This document shows positions 54,543 to 63,624 of a stretch of 64,000 nucleotides of DNA, piece by piece. The notes beneath the pieces are model-generated. The model was not told where the DNA came from and made no database searches. It was given only the letters and a program-made list of their open reading frames with translations. The DNA is from Oscillatoria princeps RMCB-10. Its GTDB lineage: Bacteria; Cyanobacteriota; Cyanobacteriia; Cyanobacteriales; Oscillatoriaceae. The stretch covers positions 1 through 64,000 of the forward strand of contig JAHHHT010000040.1 of the NCBI GenBank assembly GCA_019359235.1, in the 5' to 3' direction. Made by a program: the position numbers and the translations under genes. The stretch's first letter is position 1. Each line of letters opens with the position of its first letter.

Positions 54543-54610
54543 TGATAGCGTTTTTCATATTAGTGAGGGACTGAGAAACCCGCTTTCTTACAGAAACCGG
54601 GTTATCCCTC
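54543..54610. mobile_element. Relic of the 107-bp AAACCCGGTTT MITE family
   Basis: Left end GATAGCGTTTTTCATATTAG followed by TGAGGGACTGAG and GAAACCCGC..AGAAACCGGGTT matches the relic at 36559-36654. The right end is missing. Lies between convergent genes. Confidence 0.6.
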
Positions 54611-54710
54611 TTTACCAGACAGTCGCTTCGGAACTGCGCACACCGCCACCAATGAAAACTTGCCTCACTGCGGGCGATCCGGTAGGGCTAAAGCCCAACT
54701 ACAAACATTT

Positions 54711-55739
54711 TCAAGTCAGTCGATTTGTGAGCTTGCGCCACCTGTGCTGGATGTTAGCAACTTTTTGCTTGATAAAACGGGAGGCACTCCGCTGGAGACG
54801 AACGAACAAACTCGGGGCTTTAAGTTGGGGGCGTTCTTCTGGTAACTTTAAGTAACGATAGTGCAGAAACACATCGCGGTAGGGAATATCCACATCTTCA
54901 CCGGCACAAAGTTGTGTGAACTTAGAAGAAGGTACGCTCATGTAGTGAAGGTAAGTAATCCTGCGCCCTCTGTCGTAGAGAACATTATCTACTGTCTCAA
55001 ATTTAGATGACCAGTGGCTGCCGGTTGCCTCATCTATTCCGTGATAAGCAAAGTTATAGTAGGAGATGTCACTGCGCAATACCATGTAGTTTAAGAGCGG
55101 CTGGTCAATACATTGCAAAGAAATTGTATTGGCTTCACCGGCTTTCAATTTCTCCAATAGGTTGGCTAACTTGACGGGATTAAACATCCCCTTTTTAGAA
55201 GCAAACCAACCGGAACAAAAAATATGGGACGTCACTTCTTCTGGACTGCCAAGTTTTAGCCGTTCCTCTTCAGATGCCTCAAAAATATATTTGACATCCG
55301 ACTTGTACTGAAAGTCATTAGTCACCCAGTCATACTCATCCAACTTTTGATAAACCTCATCGAGGGCACCGATTGCAAGCGTGTCGGCGTCAAAGTAAAT
55401 AAACTTGTCAAAGGGTCCGTCAAAAGCACAGAGTTTCCGGTGTCTGGCTAAACGATAGGCTTGTGACATACCTCTTTCCTGCCAAACCTTTTCAGCTCGC
55501 GGATGAGTTTTCCACGCCTGAGTAGCAAAGTCTTCCCAGTAGGCAATAGAAGCGGTGTCGTCAAATAGCGTTACATTCTTTCTGGCTGCGACTTCCGCAC
55601 GCACCTTGTCCAACCGGCTGTCGTAGGGAATCACGCAAACGGGTATTTCTTTGCCGGCGTTAGCTTCTATGCTGTTGAGCAAAGCAACCAGTTGGTCATA
55701 AACGACATCATTAGCAAGCGTATAAATCCCTTCTGTCAT
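54711..55739 (-). CDS. Npun_R2821/Npun_R2823 family glycosyltransferase-like protein (copy 1)
   Basis: A 342-residue GT-A-type protein resembling family 8 glycosyltransferases. It starts MTEGIYTLANDVVYDQLVALLNS and has the sugar-nucleotide/metal DxD motif in FIYFDADTLAIG (near 116). Late His/Gly strands include FAYHGIDEA and RRITYLHYMSV. Last gene of a minus-strand cluster (with two paralogues, a GT10, an ABC exporter and a GT4); 8 bases behind the next paralogue. Likely acts in the cytoplasm on an exported glycan. Donor and acceptor unknown. Confidence 0.85.
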   Translation of the reverse strand: MTEGIYTLANDVVYDQLVALLNSIEANAGKEIPVCVIPYDSRLDKVRAEVAARKNVTLFDDTASIAYWEDFATQAWKTHPRAEKVWQERGMSQAYRLARHRKLCAFDGPFDKFIYFDADTLAIGALDEVYQKLDEYDWVTNDFQYKSDVKYIFEASEEERLKLGSPEEVTSHIFCSGWFASKKGMFNPVKLANLLEKLKAGEANTISLQCIDQPLLNYMVLRSDISYYNFAYHGIDEATGSHWSSKFETVDNVLYDRGRRITYLHYMSVPSSKFTQLCAGEDVDIPYRDVFLHYRYLKLPEERPQLKAPSLFVRLQRSASRFIKQKVANIQHRWRKLTNRLT

Positions 55740-55747
55740 AACTCCTC

Positions 55748-56644
55748 CTAAGACTGGGTGCGGCTAGCAGTAAAAGGCAATAAACGGCGGACAAGTCTTT
55801 GCAAAAAAGGCCCTCTGTCTTCGTGCAGGTAGCGATAATACTCCCACAATTTCCAATAAGCGCCCCCCGGCTTTATCGGTGTCCCCGCCCAGTGCAGGTA
55901 TTTCAGACGTTTTTCCCCATCGTAGAGGACATGCTCTTTTTCCCGAAAGTGCTTGGAACCCGCCCAACTTCCCGGTTCTCCCTCTGGCGTTTTAACCAGA
56001 TTCCCCCGTTTGGGTATCAGTTTGAGAACCGCGTAATTTAATATAGGCTGGTCTGTAACATTTTGAGTGAAGTCGAAATACTCTCGGTGTTGCGAGCACT
56101 CCCGCAGAATGTCGTACATCTGCTTTTCGGTGATGGCTTCCTTTTTGGAAGCCCACAACCCGCTGTTAAAGACATCCTGCAGTTCTTCTTCTGTGAAGAT
56201 ATTTTGCTCCCGCACGACCGGCGAGAAGATATTCCGCAGTTTTTCGCCGGCATAGTGGTAGTCGCAGCAAAAAAAATCGACTTCCGCTAATTTATCTAAG
56301 CTGTCAGCGATTTTTTCAAAAACAATGATGTCCGTGTCTATGTAGAGAAATTCATCTAGGGGGCCAAACCAGACGGCCAGCTTTCGCATTTTGTTGGGTA
56401 AGGCTAAGAAGTCGCGAGGGAAAATTTCTCCAACTTTTTTGGTAAACTCTTCTACGAATTCCAAGTCTGGGAATAGCTGAACCCCGTGCAGGCTGCTGAG
56501 CGTGCTGGCTACTTGTTGATAGTTCTCGTTGAAGGGGATAAGAAAAACCGGCACGTCCTTATCGTAGCAACGAATACTGTTGAGGAGGGCGATGGAGTTG
56601 TCCATCACCCTGTCATTAGCGACAATATATATACCGCGATTCAT
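55748..56644 (-). CDS. Npun_R2821/Npun_R2823 family glycosyltransferase-like protein (copy 2)
   Basis: A 298-residue paralogue, starting MNRGIYIVANDRVMDNSIALLNS, with DTD in FLYIDTDIIVF (near 97), CDYHYAGEKLRNIFSP and the closing RLKYLHWAGTPI. It is shorter and more diverged than the two flanking copies, which resemble each other more closely, so it may have a distinct acceptor. 9 bases behind copy 3. Confidence 0.83.
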   Translation of the reverse strand: MNRGIYIVANDRVMDNSIALLNSIRCYDKDVPVFLIPFNENYQQVASTLSSLHGVQLFPDLEFVEEFTKKVGEIFPRDFLALPNKMRKLAVWFGPLDEFLYIDTDIIVFEKIADSLDKLAEVDFFCCDYHYAGEKLRNIFSPVVREQNIFTEEELQDVFNSGLWASKKEAITEKQMYDILRECSQHREYFDFTQNVTDQPILNYAVLKLIPKRGNLVKTPEGEPGSWAGSKHFREKEHVLYDGEKRLKYLHWAGTPIKPGGAYWKLWEYYRYLHEDRGPFLQRLVRRLLPFTASRTQS

Positions 56645-56653
56645 ACATCCTCC

Positions 56654-57622
56654 TCAACGGGTTAACTTCAATTTTCTCAGCACTCGCTTCAGCAAACTGG
56701 GGCGGGGATTGTCGCTGTACATTCTTGGCGGAGTGGTAAAAACTGGACGTTTTTCCGGTTCTTGCAGGTAGCGATAGTGCAGAAACAAGTCCCGATAGGG
56801 AAACTCAATATTTTCACCGGCACACACCGCCTCAGTGATGCCTGGATGAATTCCAATATAGTGAAGGTAAGTCAGTCGATTCCCCTTGTCATACATAATG
56901 TGGTCGCGCTCTTCAAAGTGTTTTGAGGTAACGCTATTCCCCGTAATTTCACTTTTTGGCAAGTGATGGGCCAAGTTGCAGATAGGGAGGCCCGACCTCA
57001 TGTACATATAGTTTAGAACGGGCTGATCTCCTCTCGGGTAGAGAATTTCTGCCTCAGACTCTTTCAGTTTAGATAGCAGCCATTTTCTTCTTTCTTGGCT
57101 AAACAATCCCCGCTTCGAACCATAGAATCCGGAGCAAAATATTTCTGACTTTAGACGCTCTTGGGAGAATACTTTCAGCAATTTAGGAGAGCTGACATTA
57201 TAAATTTTATCAGGACTGCCAAATTGGAAATCATAGACAACACAATCAAATTCATCCAATTTCTGAAATATTGTGTCCAGGGAGTTCATCAGTAGGGTGT
57301 CTGCGTCCATATAGACAAATTTATCAAAAGGCCCATCGAACGCACAAAATCGCCGGTGCCCCCCATAAATTCTGTATTTACGATTCATGCTAGCCGGACT
57401 GGCCTCTAGCATAAACTCATCCCATCGCTGTATCGATTCTAAATCGTCGTAAAGAAACACGTTAGGACGCTTGGCGATTTCACCGGCAATCCGCTCAGTC
57501 CGGTCGTCGAACGGATAAATACAGACCGGGGTGTTCCCTCCCAGTATAGCTTCAATACTGTTGAGCAAGGCAACCAGTTGGTCATAAACTTTGTCATTGG
57601 CCAGGGTGCAGATCCCATTCAT
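56654..57622 (-). CDS. Npun_R2821/Npun_R2823 family glycosyltransferase-like protein (copy 3)
   Basis: A 322-residue paralogue close to copy 1 (MNGICTLANDKVYDQLVALL at the start; FVYMDADTLLMN near 100; NRLTYLHYIGIHPG). 14 bases separate its start from the GT10 gene stop. The set of three suggests stepwise addition of similar sugars. Confidence 0.84.
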   Translation of the reverse strand: MNGICTLANDKVYDQLVALLNSIEAILGGNTPVCIYPFDDRTERIAGEIAKRPNVFLYDDLESIQRWDEFMLEASPASMNRKYRIYGGHRRFCAFDGPFDKFVYMDADTLLMNSLDTIFQKLDEFDCVVYDFQFGSPDKIYNVSSPKLLKVFSQERLKSEIFCSGFYGSKRGLFSQERRKWLLSKLKESEAEILYPRGDQPVLNYMYMRSGLPICNLAHHLPKSEITGNSVTSKHFEERDHIMYDKGNRLTYLHYIGIHPGITEAVCAGENIEFPYRDLFLHYRYLQEPEKRPVFTTPPRMYSDNPRPSLLKRVLRKLKLTR

Positions 57623-57636
57623 ATCGACTTGAGGGT

Positions 57637-58587
57637 TTAGAGTTTAGCGACAAAATTAGACAGCCAATTGAGCAGGTTTAATTCGTGGAGGATGATCTGT
57701 CGCGCTTCGGCGATTGCCTCCCTCGCTGCGTGCCAGCGTTCTGGCGTAGCAATTATCTCTTTTATAAATTCTACTCCCTTTTCATCCAGACTGGGAAGCC
57801 GCACAAAACTCCCCGGCGGCAGCAACTTATCGGCAGCGGGCCCACCATAGTATATGGGCAAGCACCAAGCTAGCAGAGAGTCCCACAGCTTTTCGCTGAC
57901 ATACCAGTCGTTTTCGGCATAATTTTCAATGGCCAAATTGTAATAGTAGGGGGCCATTGCGTGCCACTTATTCTTTAGCGTTCCCTTGCTCTTAGCCCAG
58001 GTTGGCAAATTGCGCCCGTAAAGGTCGAAGTCCAGCCCTCGCTCCTGAAGCAGTCTGAGAAAGTCCAGGCGGCGGCGGTGGTTTGCTGACCGGCTAATCC
58101 CTGAAGTAATCCAAGAGGCGGGGCGACATTTTGCTGGGGGCGGCATCTCATTGAGCTCTCGAAACGAGTTGCCGTGATACCAAATCGCCGGCATGTAGTC
58201 TGGCGTTGGGGCAAAATCATCTGGCCCTGACACATAGCCGCAATAGAGTTTTGCTTGCTCGTAGTTGGCTTTTGTGATGTGAGCGACTTCCTCCAGAGGT
58301 GGCTCTCGAATTAAATAAATGATGCGCTCTTTGGGAACTCCCCGCAACTTTGTCCGGATGTCGGTTTGTGGGGGCTGGCGTCGCCGCAACCGGTCCAGCC
58401 ATGACAGCTGTTTCCCCGGTCTGGGAAAATCAAACTGATACATGAGCAGGAAGTCCGGGTTGGGCGCATTAGCCAGCATTTGGATATTCCCCCAGAGGCC
58501 AAAGGTTTCGGGAGTTTGCTGCCACAGCCAGTCGCCCTGATCTGCGCCAGGGTAACTGGTTATCATGCCGGCCACTTTTTTGTCCAT
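57637..58587 (-). CDS. Glycosyltransferase family 10 (fucosyltransferase-like)
   Basis: A 316-residue protein with the alpha-1,3-fucosyltransferase signature near 225-265: YYYNLAIENYAENDWYVSEKLWDSLLAWCLPIYYGG, split over two strands. The N-terminal half has SNxxxxR-like acceptor features (ISRSANHRRRLDFLRLLQERG). Not all GT10 proteins use fucose. Lies 3 bases behind the ABC exporter gene, so translation is probably coupled. Confidence 0.85.
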   Translation of the reverse strand: MDKKVAGMITSYPGADQGDWLWQQTPETFGLWGNIQMLANAPNPDFLLMYQFDFPRPGKQLSWLDRLRRRQPPQTDIRTKLRGVPKERIIYLIREPPLEEVAHITKANYEQAKLYCGYVSGPDDFAPTPDYMPAIWYHGNSFRELNEMPPPAKCRPASWITSGISRSANHRRRLDFLRLLQERGLDFDLYGRNLPTWAKSKGTLKNKWHAMAPYYYNLAIENYAENDWYVSEKLWDSLLAWCLPIYYGGPAADKLLPPGSFVRLPSLDEKGVEFIKEIIATPERWHAAREAIAEARQIILHELNLLNWLSNFVAKL

Positions 58588-58590
58588 CTT

Positions 58591-60597
58591 CTACTCCTCC
58601 CGTTTCATCCTTATTTTAACACTCTGTTCGATAAATTCTATTGAGTCCAAAATTCTAGTCGCCGAGTGATAGGATTCCTTGATTAATTCATCCCGCTCCT
58701 CTGGAGAGTCTATCATGTCGTCAACCAGTAACTTGAGGAACCCGATCATCGGGTTAAGACGAGTGCGGACTTCGTAAGAGCTTTTGACCAGAGCTGCATC
58801 GCGAGCGGCTTCTTCAGCAAATTGCAGAGTGTACAAGCGAGTGTAATGGCCATTTTTACGAAGCAATTCATCGTGAGTGCCAACCTCTACGACACGCCCC
58901 CGATCCAGCACGGCAATCTGGTGGGCTTTTTGCACGGTAGAGAGCCGGTGGGCGATGACGATGCTTGTCCTGTCCCGGCTGAGATCCTCAATCGCCTCTT
59001 GGACAAGGCGTTCGGAAAGCGTATCTAAGGCACTGGTGGCCTCGTCCAATATTAATATCTCCGGGTTTTGCAATAAAGCCCTGGCAATTGAAATTCTTTG
59101 ACGCTGCCCTCCTGATAATAGCACACCCCGATCGCCGATCGAAGTATTGAAGCCCTGCGGTAAGTCTTCAATAAATTCTAAGGCATTGGCTCGCCGAGCC
59201 GCTTCTATAATTTCCTCATCCGTTGCGTCGGGCTTCGGGTAGGCAATGTTATTGCGAACGGAGTCATTAAACAAAAATGTATCTTGGCTAACAATTCCCA
59301 TCGCTTGCCTGATCGTTTTCAGGTCGAAATCGCGCAAGTCTGTGCCGTCTAACTTGATGCAGCCGCTGGTGGGGTCGTAAAATCTGGGAACCAGATCCGC
59401 CAAAGTTGACTTGCCGGCACCCGATCCCCCCACTAGAGCCAAAGTTGTGCCGTGAGGGATGAATAACTCAATGTCCTGGAGGACTAAATCGCGATGGCCG
59501 GGATAAGCAAAAGATAGGCCCTCGAAATGGATGCCCTCCCGCAACCGCGTATAAGATAGAGTTCCGCTGACCGTGAAATGTTTGTTATCCCGCCGCAAAA
59601 AGTCCTCTACCACATCGACGCTGGCCGAGGCATTGGCCAGTTGGCTGCGGGCGTTATTCAGCTGGGAAACCAGAGGCAGGAGTCGGAACAGCACCAATAA
59701 ATAGGTGAGCAGAACTGCTGATAGCGCTTGCATTTCTTCCGCAAATAGGGTGCGCCCTAGAAAGACTATCCCTAGCAAAGCCACTATACTGATAACCTCG
59801 GTAACAGGTGAGATGGCCGCATAGTTGGCTTGAGATAGGAAATCAGCTCTCTCCCGATCGCGAATTACCTTTTTTAATTTTTGATATTCTCTCTCTTCAT
59901 TACTCGTTGCTTTCACCAGCCGGATGCCATTTAGCATTTCCAGCAGCCTCACTGAATAAGCTTTAGATGTATCTGCTAGCTGCTTGCCAAAAAGCTTCGA
60001 GCGGGTTATGGCGTACTGGTTCACTAAAAATACTAAAGACAGCAAAATCGTAGAAGCCAGCGTCAGCTGCCAGGAAATTGCCAGCAGCAGCCCGACGAAA
60101 ACTAAAACCGTAATACAGGTAGTCGCCATCTGCAAAGTCGTACTGATTGCCGACGCAGTGCGGCCCACTTCTCCTCCCAAGCGGTTGATTAAATCTCCCA
60201 CTTTCATCTTGGAGTAAAAATCCAAGTCCACATCTAATAATAACCGCACTCCCGCTTCTCGCAAATCAGATGTCAGCGCTCGCGTTAGGGAAGAGGATGC
60301 TATAGCGCTGCCATAGCTGGCCAGGTTCTTCAAGGCAATTGCTAATACAATAGCCCCCGCCATGACTGTCAAGCGATAGGTTTCGGGAACCCCATCAAAT
60401 GGGCCCAGAATAACTTTGATAATCGGCGGAGCGCCTTGAAATTCTACTGACTGATTCATGAGGCTTAAAATTACCGGCACAATTAGTGTGGTACTCACCC
60501 CATTAAACAGAGCCCCTGAAAACCCTAGCGCTACAGTAAACAATATTTTCGCCGGATATCTTTTCCCCAATTTCAGTAAGCTTCGATTCACTCCCAT
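58591..60597 (-). CDS. ABC exporter (HepA/MsbA type) with C-terminal degenerate histidine-kinase DHp-like domain
   Basis: A 668-residue half-transporter. Six transmembrane helices lie in the first 330 residues, then the ATPase (about 355-590): GGSGAGKSTLADL, Q-loop VSQDTFLFND, LSGGQRQRISIARALL, ILILDEATSALD and the H-loop IVIAHRLST. Residues 603-668 add a stretch like a HisKA/DHp helix pair (SSYEVRTRLNPMIGFLKLL ... SATRILDSIEFIEQSV), where the usual phospho-acceptor His of SHExRTPLN is Tyr 608. HepA, the related exporter for heterocyst envelope polysaccharide, has the same core. Context with five glycosyltransferases indicates export of a polysaccharide or glycolipid. Confidence 0.9.
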   Translation of the reverse strand: MGVNRSLLKLGKRYPAKILFTVALGFSGALFNGVSTTLIVPVILSLMNQSVEFQGAPPIIKVILGPFDGVPETYRLTVMAGAIVLAIALKNLASYGSAIASSSLTRALTSDLREAGVRLLLDVDLDFYSKMKVGDLINRLGGEVGRTASAISTTLQMATTCITVLVFVGLLLAISWQLTLASTILLSLVFLVNQYAITRSKLFGKQLADTSKAYSVRLLEMLNGIRLVKATSNEEREYQKLKKVIRDRERADFLSQANYAAISPVTEVISIVALLGIVFLGRTLFAEEMQALSAVLLTYLLVLFRLLPLVSQLNNARSQLANASASVDVVEDFLRRDNKHFTVSGTLSYTRLREGIHFEGLSFAYPGHRDLVLQDIELFIPHGTTLALVGGSGAGKSTLADLVPRFYDPTSGCIKLDGTDLRDFDLKTIRQAMGIVSQDTFLFNDSVRNNIAYPKPDATDEEIIEAARRANALEFIEDLPQGFNTSIGDRGVLLSGGQRQRISIARALLQNPEILILDEATSALDTLSERLVQEAIEDLSRDRTSIVIAHRLSTVQKAHQIAVLDRGRVVEVGTHDELLRKNGHYTRLYTLQFAEEAARDAALVKSSYEVRTRLNPMIGFLKLLVDDMIDSPEERDELIKESYHSATRILDSIEFIEQSVKIRMKREE

Positions 60598-60777
60598 GAA
60601 CTTTATTTCCTAGCCTTAAAATTTCACTTCAGCCGACTATCGTCCGTTTTCGTAACAGATATTTACCCTTTCTGCTCCTGGATTTTCCAGCTTATTATCC
60701 TCCCTTCATTATAATTCTAGCATTCCTGGCTATTCCTTTTTTTTTATTCTAACTTCCATGCCTCAAAGTTTTAGCCA

Positions 60778-61980
60778 TTATAATCTTTGGATTAAATCTG
60801 ACAGGATAGCTGCCATCGCCTCTACACTATAGCGCTCCACACATCTTTCTCTCGCCTTCATTCCTTGATAATTCGCTGCCTCTATATTCCGGAATATCCA
60901 ATTTATTTGATCGGCAATTTGCTCCGGGCAACTTGGATCTACAAGATAGCCAGTTCCACCTAAAATTTCTGGAATATCTCCCACTCTTGTCGCCAACACC
61001 GGCTTGGCCATTGCCATCCCGTCAGTGAGTTTTAGTGGAAACTGAGCCAGGGCAGCTGGAGTGTCTCGCTGTGGCACAACCACTATATGGGCTGCCGCCA
61101 CTACGCTTGGCATAACCGCCACCGGATACTTGGGCAGCTTGACTATCCAGCGCCCCCATTTTTCAATCAGCCGGTCGTCATAGTCATCGTAGGGGCTGCC
61201 GCCAACAATCACCAATTTCAAATCGGGTTCATTCAGAATATCCAGGGCCATCAAGACATCTTCAATTCCCTTGTAGGGTCGTGGCGCTCCCGGAAACATT
61301 ATAATTCTATACCCAGCCAGACCGTACTGCGCTCGACTTACCTCAGGATCGTACCGGCTGGGATCGAACAGGGAAGTGTCTTTTCCATTTGGCACGCAGA
61401 TGCCGCCAAAACGTTCTTTCAGAAACTGAGTGTGAGTCGTAATCGCATCGGCCCGCGACACCCAGTTTTCCATCCACTTTAAATAAAGCGGGTGATCCGG
61501 ATATCTCAAGGCCCCATCGCGCTTCAAAATATCTCTGGCCAACTGCTTCAGAGACGGGCGATACTGCCACGCATCACCCCCGTACCAGCTGAGTTCCCAA
61601 TCGTCTATGTCTAAAATTACAGGGCGGCGGTTCTGTAACTTCTTAAGCAAAGATAAACCGAAACTGGTCGGCTTCGGCCTCATGGCATAAATTATATCGC
61701 CATCAATTTTTTTCAGCAGGTTATCGGCTGATTTTACAAATTGCGGATAGTTTTTCCCCGTAACACAAACTGTTGCAATTTTTGCGTCAAAAATTACCTC
61801 CTCTTCGTTCCCGAATACAAATCCGGCGATTTCCACTTCATACTGAAGCTTTTGCAGCGCTTGCGCCAATAAAAATGACCTAACCCCCCCTCCTTCCCAC
61901 CTGCCAGCTCCAGCTTTCGACAGGTCGCTAACAATTAATGAAACCTTTAATCTGGTTTTCTTTCCTTGTAAATCCATCAT
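60778..61980 (-). CDS. Glycosyltransferase family 4
   Basis: A 400-residue GT-B enzyme. N-terminal domain starts VSLIVSDLSKAGAGRWEGGG with the Gly-rich acceptor loop; ICVPNGKDTSLFDP marks the domain junction; the C-terminal part has FPGAPRPYKGIEDVLMAL, LVIVGGSP and FPLKLTDGMAMAKPVLATRVGDIPEIL, the E(x7)E-like nucleotide-sugar site (partly altered: D in place of the first Glu). First gene of the glycan cluster, 180 bases upstream of the exporter gene. Confidence 0.9.
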   Translation of the reverse strand: MMDLQGKKTRLKVSLIVSDLSKAGAGRWEGGGVRSFLLAQALQKLQYEVEIAGFVFGNEEEVIFDAKIATVCVTGKNYPQFVKSADNLLKKIDGDIIYAMRPKPTSFGLSLLKKLQNRRPVILDIDDWELSWYGGDAWQYRPSLKQLARDILKRDGALRYPDHPLYLKWMENWVSRADAITTHTQFLKERFGGICVPNGKDTSLFDPSRYDPEVSRAQYGLAGYRIIMFPGAPRPYKGIEDVLMALDILNEPDLKLVIVGGSPYDDYDDRLIEKWGRWIVKLPKYPVAVMPSVVAAAHIVVVPQRDTPAALAQFPLKLTDGMAMAKPVLATRVGDIPEILGGTGYLVDPSCPEQIADQINWIFRNIEAANYQGMKARERCVERYSVEAMAAILSDLIQRL

Positions 61981-62287
61981 TTTTTAGTTAGGCTCGACCG
62001 AGGGACTCCTGAGTGGGGCAGTGAAAGCGCCAAAATTGCTTCTCACCGAGGCCCTGTCAGCGAGCTCTCCGACACCCATCAGCGCGTCCGCTCTCAGGCA
62101 CAGACGCCGTGAGGGCTCGCGCATTCCTATAATATTACCAATTTGGGCGTTTGCCAAGTCTCTCCACGCAGGTATGTGAAATGGGCAACAGACCACTATC
62201 GTTTCCCCCGGGTTTCCCCTAAACTGGCTGGTTTCGTCTCCGATTGACGGTGCCTGCGACTGGAAGTCCAAACCCTGAACCGGCACT
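61981..62287. other. Intergenic region
   Basis: About 300 bases between the GT4 start and the small gene at 62288. It likely contains the promoter of the glycan cluster, but I could not assign one. A frame 61984-62286 is open but lacks coding character. Confidence 0.45.
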
Positions 62288-62494
62288 CTAGTACACCAGC
62301 TTCAGCCGTCCCATTTGGATGTTTTCAAAGATCCGGTTGATTTGACGCCGGTCTTCGTCGGTGATTTGGCTGTCAGAGAGAATCGCAGAAGTCAGCTGCA
62401 GATGCTCCTGAGCGGTGATTTTCTCACCGGCAAGCACTCGCTCGACCACTTGATGAATGGTTACGTTGGATTTACCCTGACCTGTCCTTACCAT
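62288..62494 (-). CDS. Small conserved cyanobacterial protein
   Basis: A 68-residue hydrophilic helical protein (MVRTGQGKSNVTIHQVVERV ... ENIQMGRLKLVY). Proteins of this size and pattern recur in cyanobacteria; no function is known to me. The composition and Met-initiated frame are convincing. Divergent from gloB. Confidence 0.75.
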   Translation of the reverse strand: MVRTGQGKSNVTIHQVVERVLAGEKITAQEHLQLTSAILSDSQITDEDRRQINRIFENIQMGRLKLVY

Positions 62495-62679
62495 ATTAGA
62501 TAGTCACGCTTGAGTTCTCAATTGGGCGCTTGGCCTACCTCCCCCGGGTACTGTCTCCGCAGTGGGTTGGCCATTGGCGCAAGTTGCTGCTAAGAACATT
62601 CTAAGGAACTCAAGAGGTTCGGCTGCTTTTTCTGCCGGCGTTCGCGGCGGAGGCCATATTTGGCCCACACCCTTACTGT

Positions 62680-62699
62680 TACGGAGGTGATTGTTCATG
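62680..62699 (+). promoter_or_regulatory. Ribosome binding site deciding the gloB start
   Basis: GGAGGTGA at about 62682-62689 stands 7 bases before ATG 62697 and excludes the in-frame TTG at 62691. Confidence 0.7.
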
Positions 62700-63470
62700 C
62701 AAGTTTACCGGCTCCCAGCACTCTTCGACAACTATATCTTTTTGCTGCACGACCGGCAGCAAAATATCGCCGCTGCTGTAGACCCAGCAGAAGCCCAGCC
62801 GGTGCTGGAAAAGCTGCAAGCACTAGGAGCCGAGCTGGTGGCCATTTTTAACACCCACCACCACAGGGATCATGTGGGCGGCAACCTGCAGCTGATGGAA
62901 CGCTTTCCCACCGTCCAAATCTGTGGGGGGGCAGAGGACAGAGGGCGAATCCCCGGACAGCAGGTGTTCCTCAAAGAAGGCGACTGCGTTCAGTTTGCCG
63001 GCAGAACCGGCCAAGTCCTCTTCTTACCTGGCCACACCTGCGCCCACATCGCCTACTACTTTCCCCCAACAACTGCCGGCGCGGCGGGCGATTTATTCTG
63101 TGGCGACACCCTGTTTGCCGGCGGTTGCGGCAGACTCTTTGAAGGCACGCCGGCGCAAATGGTCGCCTCCCTGAGCAAACTCCGGGACTTGCCCGACAGC
63201 ACCAGAGTCTGGTGCGCCCACGAGTACACCCTGAAAAATCTGGAATTTGCCCTCACCGTAGATGGGGACAACCCCGACTTGCAGCAGCGCTTCCGGGAAG
63301 TTAAGGAAGCCCGCAGCCGGTCGGAGCCTACTGTCCCCTCCCTGCTTGGCCTGGAGAAGCGCACCAATCCATTTTTGCGCTGGGACGTCCCCACCCTGCA
63401 AGCCGCCGTCAAAAGCAACGAGCCGGTGCAAACCTTTGCCCGCCTGCGGGGCATGAAGGACCGGTTTTAG
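62697..63470 (+). CDS. gloB: Hydroxyacylglutathione hydrolase (glyoxalase II)
   Basis: A 257-residue metallo-beta-lactamase-fold enzyme that hydrolyses S-lactoylglutathione in methylglyoxal detoxification. Metal ligands are visible in order: THHHRDH (about 53-59), the His of LPGHTCAHI, the Asp of [18 protein letters not shown], and [13 protein letters not shown]. The C-terminal glutathione-binding region ([24 protein letters not shown]) is present, so it is a true GloB. ATG at 62697 follows GGAGGTGA. Confidence 0.95.
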   Translation: MQVYRLPALFDNYIFLLHDRQQNIAAAVDPAEAQPVLEKLQALGAELVAIFNTHHHRDHVGGNLQLMERFPTVQICGGAEDRGRIPGQQVFLKEGDCVQFAGRTGQVLFLPGHTCAHIAYYFPPTTAGAAGDLFCGDTLFAGGCGRLFEGTPAQMVASLSKLRDLPDSTRVWCAHEYTLKNLEFALTVDGDNPDLQQRFREVKEARSRSEPTVPSLLGLEKRTNPFLRWDVPTLQAAVKSNEPVQTFARLRGMKDRF

Positions 63471-63624
63471 CCGGCGGGGCGCGGGATGCTGCCGGTGCCC
63501 CCCGCTTCAGAGCGCCGGCCAGTTGCGCTCGACCCTCATATTTCGCTACCATAGGATGTTCCACTTTATGTTCAAACACACCCTCCCCTGACGCAGTACG
63601 CGCAGTCGAGAACAGGTAAAGACA
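63471..63624. other. Intergenic region gloB / rplI
   Basis: Short spacer with no visible feature. Confidence 0.5.

Noticed and set aside
61984-62286. 100-codon frame between GT4 and the small conserved gene
   Set aside because: No start context, no family, and fills exactly the expected promoter region.
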